Shown here one piece after another: positions 58,074 through 64,000 of a DNA stretch of 64,000 nt. The notes below the pieces were generated by a model that ran no database searches, had not been told where the DNA came from, and was given only the letters and a program-made list of their open reading frames with translations. Position 1 is the first letter of the stretch; the number at the start of each line of letters is the position of its first letter. The position numbers were made by a program, and so were the translations under genes. This DNA is from Phytoseiulus persimilis (lineage: Eukaryota; Arthropoda; Arachnida; Mesostigmata; Phytoseiidae), in contig CM075101.1 in NCBI GenBank assembly GCA_037576195.1, forward strand, positions 31,496,001-31,560,000, written 5' to 3'.

Positions 58074-59834
58074 TCATAGGCAACGCGGGGGAAACCAGGT
58101 GGCACTTCCCGAGTGTTACATCATATTACCCACGTTTTCGTCGTTGGAATATCCAGACTCCAAATTACCGAGACCGCTAAAAAGAACAAAGACACAATGT
58201 CGAACTTCTGGAGCGAGTTCCAACTCTCAGAGCTGCAACTCTGAGATCTCATCATATCCCCAATATCCGCTGCACATTGACGAATGCACAGCTTCATCGA
58301 AGGAAGAAAAAACTACAAACACGAACCCTCTGCCAGAACGGGCTGGTCCCTCCGCGAAGTTTCCGAATTGATCTGGCGCGACAGGCTCATGGTTTTCCGA
58401 CCCAAGTTTTCAATAGACACACTCCGAGCCTAATAGCGAACTATGCGGCGACCAATGGGAGATCAATGGCGGGAATCTGGCGGAGTAATGACTATCGATC
58501 GACGTTGTCGACGACGGACGGCGACCCCCATGCACGCAAGCACATCGACGTGTTTGCATGACTCGTGCCTCTCGTGGCAGCGAGTTCGCCCGAATAGAAC
58601 TCCGCCTTTGTTTGCGCTCATTGTCGTCGAAATCTGTTGCGGAGCGAGCGCCTTGATGAAACGAGCGTAAGCCGCGGCGCTCTAATTCCTCGACGACGGT
58701 TCGCTCTGAATCGCGACGGACGGAGCGAGTATCGTTCGGCGGGAAAGTTGGAGGTCTGAGGACGAACCATCCGTAAGTTGAAGAGTTGAAGAGAGCTCGC
58801 CACGCGGCTGTCGTCTGTCAATTTTCTTGTTTGCGAGGACAGGCACTCCAGACTTCTTCGAACGAACAAATATGCTGCTGCACTGTTGATTTGAACCCTG
58901 AACAGAGCTCGTTAGAGTTCGGTGAGCGCTGTGTTCTCGCGAGTCTTGGGCGGAACGAACGTTGCACAAACTGCACTCCGAACGAATAATTGTTTCCCTC
59001 TCCGAGCGAACACGCTCGGCCCCCTCTGTTTCCAGTTCTCTTTTGCCACTGCCTGGCTTGTTCCTGTTATTACGACCGACGATGCAGGCACACGGTCGGC
59101 TCCGATTTTTCGAATTCTCCAAGTTCCTTCCCCACGCTGCCGCTCCGGGGGATGGCTACGGTGGGGAGACCCGGCCGGGTTGAGGGAGCGTGGGGAGAAC
59201 GCGGGACGAAGTGACAAATTTGACTGGAACGACAGCGACGGCAGGATGTGGGAGTACCGCGACGCGTCCTCGGAGTGAGCGAGAGAGCAAACAACTCGCC
59301 TTGTCGGGTGAGGTCGGACGGAGGGAATAATCGTCTTGGTTGTCACGCATCGATTTCCGATCGGGGTCTGTTCTCTATTTGTAAAAGGCATCTCTCTTGA
59401 AATAGTGGCGACGTTGGGCGCGGAACTCGGATTTGGAATCAGCTTTCAGGCGTTCAGCTCAAGCGTTTCTTACTCCGGAACCATGCGGCGTTTGAATGTC
59501 ACACAAATCGCAGCCTTCGCCCGCAGACATCCCGAACATCATTCATATTCAAAGCGGCCGTCTGCTCGATGCGGTTTCCGAGGCTCCGGATTCTCGGAGG
59601 ACGGTTTCAGGGATCTCGGCGTAATCCTCAGCATAAGCGTAGCTGGTTTCCGGGACTCGGAGTTCAGATGAAACGGAGTGTCGCCGGTCGGGAACAAAAT
59701 GAATCGAACCTGGATCCTTTGGATCCGATCCTTTCGTCGACTCTCGAAGGAAACAGCACCGATAAGCCTCCGGAAACGTGGAGACTGGCGCTCAAGATTG
59801 GCGGCGCGTGTTCTGCCCGAAATTGTGCGATGCG
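58074..59834. other. Stretch without supportable gene
   Basis: Overlapping open frames on both strands around 58680-59390, with no domain. Nothing else seen. Confidence 0.4.
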
Positions 59835-59855
59835 TTAGGGCATCACACGTGAACG

Positions 59856-60568
59856 ATGGTCGCGGAAGAAGCCCTCATTCAAAATGTTCTGACAACGCTC
59901 GCCGACGGGTACATAGGGGCCGAGAAGGTCCGCGTACTCCGTAAGGTCGAAAACCACTCGTTGGAGGAGCCAGACCGCGCTGTTGCGAAACTTGAGAAAC
60001 AAGCTAAGGGAAGGCCCGTCGTGGATTACCACTCAGAAACGTTCCCAGACCCCGGCCCCTCCATTCATGCCGGTCCCTTCGATTTCGTAAGCGCTGATTC
60101 GTCCCTCCCGATTCGTAGCCAATTATTTCAACAGGGTTCGCTCACCGCCACTCTGGCTGTCTCTGACAGCTCTCGAACCAACCGCACATGGTTTGGTTGG
60201 CGTGCAACGCGTTTCTCCTCGCATTTGGCCATCGGGTTCTTCTTCGCAGAGTTTGCCCGGACGACCCCCGCTTCCCTGCGGGATGACTGGCGGCCAGTCC
60301 GCCGCTTGGTTGGCTGGCTGGCTTCGTCCGCTTTCTATGCTGCCAATCTAAATTACGCTGAGGGCCTCACCCACCTTGCTGTGCCACCAAGGCGGCATCA
60401 AGGTTTATTCATTAGAGTTGGAGAAGGTCTCCCCCGTTCCCTCGTCCGCCTGCTCGCCAGCCTGCCAGTTTGGCATCCGCTCGGTCCCTTCCATCCGTCC
60501 CTCCTCTACCTTCGTTCCTCGCGACGTGGCCCTCCAGTCGGCAAGCTCCCGCTTTCCTCGTTTTCGCA

Positions 60569-60601
<33 letters not shown>

Positions 60602-60620
60602 GACCCTCGAGCTTGATTGA
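59856..60620 (+). CDS. Hypothetical protein, 254 codons, or antisense shadow
   Basis: The ATG has A at -3 and G at +4. The first 60 codons, starting MVAEEALIQNVLTTLADG, show high GC at positions 1 and 3 and low at position 2, as real coding does, and the peptide is helix-prone with Glu, Lys and Leu. From about residue 78 (after a GTAAGC donor-like hexamer at 60087) composition becomes Arg/Pro/Ser-rich, and the frame ends in an Arg/Glu run encoded by the AG microsatellite at 60569. If coding, only the first part is believable. The antisense frame at 59835-60032 is equally periodic, so the strand is not settled. No family recognised. Confidence 0.2.
60569..60603. repeat. (AG)n microsatellite
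   Basis: About twelve AG units, one AC interruption, then further AG units. Confidence 0.92.
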
Positions 60621-61083
60621 GAGCCCTCACTCACATCCACCTGTTTTACCGCTGAGTGCGGCCTGCGTCAGCCACCCGGTGTGTTCCGCGGGTGCGTGTC
60701 CACATCGTGTGTGCGCGAAGCCCTCGCTCGTCATCGCTGTGATTAGAGCCATTGCCCTCTCGATATGTAGTGATACGATGTCCGACCATCCAGCTGGTCA
60801 TCCAGTCGACGAGGGAAACGATGAACAAGCGAAGAGATCAGGAGAGATTGTCGAGGATAAATCCGGGACGAGGCAAGATATGATACATTGAGCCGGAAAA
60901 GAAGGGCCGCCTTCGTTGCGGTTCTACTTTCCCGTTCCCGCTGCCTCAGGTTGATGGATTGAATCATTTGATGATGAACGGAAACAACGGAAAAAGTTCC
61001 TGCTTTGAAGTCGACGTACTTGTCAAACGAACGCATTTCGTGCAACGAGCGCGTCGCGCTACTTTTCGCCTGTGCATATGCAG
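60621..61083. other. Stretch without supportable gene
   Basis: Nothing convincing; a good acceptor-like pyrimidine tract ends at 61083. Confidence 0.4.
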
Positions 61084-61179
61084 TCTTGAGGAATGCTTTT
61101 GGAGTTTCTGTGGGACGGGAAACTCAACGTATGGAGCCAGGATACGTTTCGTGGGAAAATACAGACTGCGCTCGTACTC
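61084..61179 (+). CDS. Possible 96-base internal exon
   Basis: The segment follows a good acceptor (TTTTCGCCTGTGCATATGCAG, AG at 61082-61083) and ends at a perfect GTAAGT donor (61180). Two of its three frames are open. One gives a peptide with CFWSFCGTGNSTYGARIRF; the other gives NAFGVSVGRETQRMEPGYV. Length and splice sites are right for an exon, but the phase is ambiguous and neither peptide is recognised. Confidence 0.16.
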
Positions 61180-62836
61180 GTAAGTGATCGTCTCTAGAGA
61201 CCGAAGAAAATTGTTGACGGGTTAAACGAGAGTCCCATTATCTTGAGGTAGTTCCAGACGGAAGTTCTTTGGTGGGAAGGAAAACCTTGTGTTTGCGATA
61301 TTTCTTTCCCTCCTGGGGAAGGTCATATTCCGTAGCAAGAACCCGTCGCGGCGGCACAAGGAGGCCTGACGGCTTCTGTGACGCGATGGTTCGCCGCAGC
61401 AGGAGCGAACGGCCGGCCCTGCAAGCCGACAAACAAGGAGAAAGGCGAGGAAACAGACAGGCGTTTCCTTTCCTCGTTTTGTTTTCTTCTCCGGTCGCCG
61501 TCTCTCTCCTCCACTCGCTGGCAGCCAGGCACGCGGGCAGACAGACAGTGGCTAGCTTAGTGTGCAGCCCATCTTAAGTTCCTTAGTCCCACGGTAAGAG
61601 CGTCTGGCGGCGGCAGAAGCAGCAGCAGGACTCTGATCCCGCCGACTCAAGTGTCATGCATAAGCCGCTTAGGACGGCGCTCATTAGTAGAGTGCAGCGA
61701 ACGAACCAACCGACCGACCGACCAACCAACAGACCCCTGCGCTTGCTCCCCTCGCGCGCAACTTCCCATCTTTATTCCCGTGGATCGTATGCACGCGCAT
61801 GCTTCCCGATCTGTCCTTCTGTTCACTGCCCGTCTGAAACGGACAGTCGCAATCAGGGAAGCATCCGGCATAGCTCCGTTCCGCGTTCTGGCGCGCAGTT
61901 CCTCTACTCCAGAGCAGGCACTACACTGCTCGGTGTTGCACTGCACTGTGACAGTGCTCCACTGACTCGCCTCTCGCGGCGTGCTCGCGGTCCGCGCTTC
62001 AACGGGTGAACTGTCGACGATGACAGGACCGAGGACAACAGGAATGCAGCTGAGATGGCTTCTGGGCGAAAGCAGTTCAACTTAGGTTCCAGGAGCTCAA
62101 GGTACGGGGTCAGGGCGGGTCCAGATTCCCCTGGTGTGGCTCTGAACCGGAGCTTGCTGTGGCCGGAAGAGGAGGCATGAACGCTCATCTGACGGTTTCC
62201 AGATCTTTCGTTTCTCAAACTAAACACTTCTAGCATGTCGGGCGTGATTTTCGTGCAATCCATGATCCACGCCGTCTGCGAGGATTGAGGTTCTATTCCA
62301 TAGCAATGTAGCAGGATGTTCCATGCTTTAGAAGACGCTGCCGAACGAGGTCCTCAAGATGAGAATTCACTCGCGCTGCAGGGTCGTTATCCTCAGCTAG
62401 TATGATTTGGGGAAAAAGCCACAACCTGTCCCTTCGTGTGAGTGGTCGCTTGCTTCTCTACCTCTCGGAAGCTTGTTTGGTTGCTTCGCCGGTCAAAGCT
62501 GTTGGCTGGTTGGTTGGGAGACTTGCTGAGAGGGATAACAGGGGACGACGATGCCAACAAAGTGATGGCTGGCAGAAAGTACACCGGACTCCCAAGAGGA
62601 AAGGGCATTGATTCGTTAGCTGCTAATGAAGAGACAGGACAACACAACAAGCATTCGCTCCACCATCACCACAAGCAGGGACAGCGGGAGCAGCAAAACC
62701 GCCAGACCGGGCTCAGGACCAGCCTGAACCAACAGGCCAACGTCCACCGGGTGCCACCGCTGCTGTTCGTTCCTGCTCCTACTCATGTACCTCCTTGCAC
62801 CGGAGCCGCCACAGGACGAGAGGACAAGAGCCTCCG
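61180..62836. other. Stretch without clear gene
   Basis: A minus-strand frame at 61904-62263 is open upstream to an acceptor-like CCTCGCAG and has fairly natural composition, but no domain. A CGAC/CAAC tetranucleotide repeat lies at 61701-61730. A GAGGTAG string near 61241 resembles a let-7 seed; the rest does not match and no hairpin precursor is evident. Confidence 0.4.
61701..61730. repeat. Drifting CAAC/CGAC tetranucleotide repeat
   Basis: Thirty bases of four-base-spaced units changing between CAAC and CGAC. Confidence 0.8.
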
Positions 62837-63127
62837 ATGGCCGCGGTAATCCCCGTCGAATATGAATCAACCTCGAGCAAGCGCCTTCCGGAGCCTGGAG
62901 ATACACTTGTTTGTCGAATGAATCCCCATAAAGATGCGATGGAGGCTGGTTTTGGAGCGTACACGAGGGAGAGACTCTCCACACAGATTGTGAAACAGCC
63001 TCCCGCGTGGATAACTCTACTCACCGAGCGGCCCCCGCCCATTCCGCAGGGCGCAGCGGCGACTTCTGGAGACTTTCGATCCTACGAGGGAACAATGCGC
63101 GAGCCGAATTCCTCTGAACGCCAGTGA
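62837..63127 (+). CDS. Small hypothetical protein, 96 codons
   Basis: The frame begins MAAVIPVEYESTSSKRLPEP, with ordinary amino-acid balance and a proline-rich end (RPPPIPQG). The start has C at -3 and G at +4, so it is average. An upstream plus-strand frame in another phase (62442-62849) also looks coding, being His/Gln-rich; the two could be neighbouring exons. A donor-like CCA|GTGAGA overlaps the stop codon. No domain is recognised. Confidence 0.15.
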   Translation: MAAVIPVEYESTSSKRLPEPGDTLVCRMNPHKDAMEAGFGAYTRERLSTQIVKQPPAWITLLTERPPPIPQGAAATSGDFRSYEGTMREPNSSERQ

Positions 63128-64000
63128 GAGTCGTGCTCGCGGGTGTTGATTTCGCAACTCGAGTTCCCGCGTATTCCACAGGGAAACGCCCCTCGGCTTC
63201 CATGCGAAAGTTCGGTGGGCGCTTCCGGACTTCCTGGAAACACCAATGGAAGACCGATGGAAACATGGGTTGCCGACGGGTCGTGGAAGATCACCGAGAG
63301 CGACGAAGGAGGAGCAGGAAAGGAAAAGAGGTTTTGTTCTCCGAGTTTCGGGAAGTGCACAAAAGGCGTCGGTTGTAATAAGGAAGCCGAGAGGAAATTA
63401 GTTTCGAGATTCGCTCGCGCACTGCCGTCCTCCAGTCGGCCGGACCGAACACGCTCGCTCCTATTTATCGGACCCGGCGCGAGAGGGTTAGACGCCCGAG
63501 CAGATAGGTCGCTGCAGATAAGCTGGGGGAACTTGTTGACGGCGCGAATGGCTCTCTCAGAGACTCTCATAGGGAACGAAGAGAGGGAGCCGGAAAAATG
63601 AGTTGGGTGCCATCGGTGCTGTAGCACTTGCCGCTTGTTTCGAATCATCGAAGAACAAGTTCACTTAAAGAGGAGAAAGCAGAAGGGAGCGGCCGGGAAT
63701 TGAACTAGCTTCCCCCGCTTGTTGGTGATAAGTTTTTAGATTGTTTGAAGTTAGATTCCAAATCGCCTAGGGCCCAGCCGAAAAAAAAAACACGGAGCCC
63801 TCACCGGGGATGCAGCGAACGAAATTGAAGAGCCTCCCTGCTTGGTCCCGCTTTCCGTTTTTCCCTGGTCCCCGCACTTCGCTCAGCTCGGCTTCTCTTG
63901 GTTTCCCAGTCGATCGGTCGTCGTGGGGTTGGTGAATATCCAGAGGAAGAGATCAAAGGCCCATTACAAAGGAGAGCGTCGACGACGACGACGACTCCGA
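63128..64000. other. Stretch without supportable gene, window end
   Basis: Frames of 150-188 codons on both strands (63143-63601 plus, 63082-63648 minus) mirror each other and lack good starts. A weak B-box-like GTTCAATTCC lies on the minus strand near 63693-63705, a ten-A run at 63781-63790, and a GAC run near the end (about 63977-63996). Confidence 0.4.

Noticed and set aside
61237..61260. let-7-like seed (TGAGGTAG)
   Set aside because: Only the seed matches; the rest of the mature sequence differs and no hairpin precursor is visible.
63082..63648. 188-codon minus frame mirrored by a 152-codon plus frame
   Set aside because: Mirror-image open frames without ATG starts or domains; composition effect.
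63690..63715. B-box-like GTTCAATTCC on the minus strand
   Set aside because: No A box at proper spacing and no tRNA fold.
1..64000. CRISPR arrays, rRNA, phage or plasmid genes, and reverse transcriptase or transposase motifs
   Set aside because: Looked for and not seen; no regularly spaced direct repeats with unique spacers, no rRNA-like conserved blocks, no catalytic motifs such as YADD or a DDE pattern in translated frames.

Overview
The window reads as non-coding-dominated nuclear DNA from a eukaryote, most likely an invertebrate. On both strands I see no long conserved open frame, no operon-like gene packing, no Shine-Dalgarno-led gene, no rRNA, no CRISPR array and no phage or plasmid gene. 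The DNA is fairly GC-rich with abundant, undepleted CpG (TCG/CGA words everywhere). It carries many short drifting microsatellites, long G or C homopolymers, a tRNA-like sequence with an intact internal B box and a more degenerate second one. A compact, unmethylated arthropod genome (for example a mite) would fit. That is a guess from texture; no gene here proves a taxon.

Layout. 1-14 kb: GC-rich, rich in trinucleotide and tetranucleotide runs, no supportable gene; a perfect 18-bp hairpin sits at 11154-11196. 14-18.4 kb: two of the longer open frames (14662-15507 and 17641-18354), both without recognisable domains. 18.4-29.6 kb: scattered short frames; 21966-22208 and 27244-27438 are the most gene-like. 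29.7-29.85 kb: a tRNA-like element. 30-38.5 kb: featureless apart from a 21-base G run and a 13-base G run. 38.6-39.6 kb: the densest cluster of coding-like reading on either strand. 40-42 kb: a less GC-rich pocket with a perfect octamer (ATGCAAAT) and one exon-like segment. 45-49 kb: three short coding-like frames. 53.3-54.6 kb: a TATA box ahead of a well-initiated 96-codon frame, then a second tRNA-like element. 57.8-58.1 kb: a minus-strand frame with a CCCH zinc-finger-like motif, the only motif I can relate to a known protein family. 59.8-63.1 kb: a 254-codon frame overlapping an antisense frame, and two further candidates.

How the parts work together cannot be stated. I recognise no gene by homology, and the splice-donor hexamers I used (GTGAGT, GTAAGT) occur at about the frequency chance predicts. 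All protein-coding entries are therefore hypotheses with low confidence. They are given because they combine at least two weak signals such as length, start context, codon periodicity, a splice site, a TATA box or a motif. I did not find an undescribed system that I could defend.
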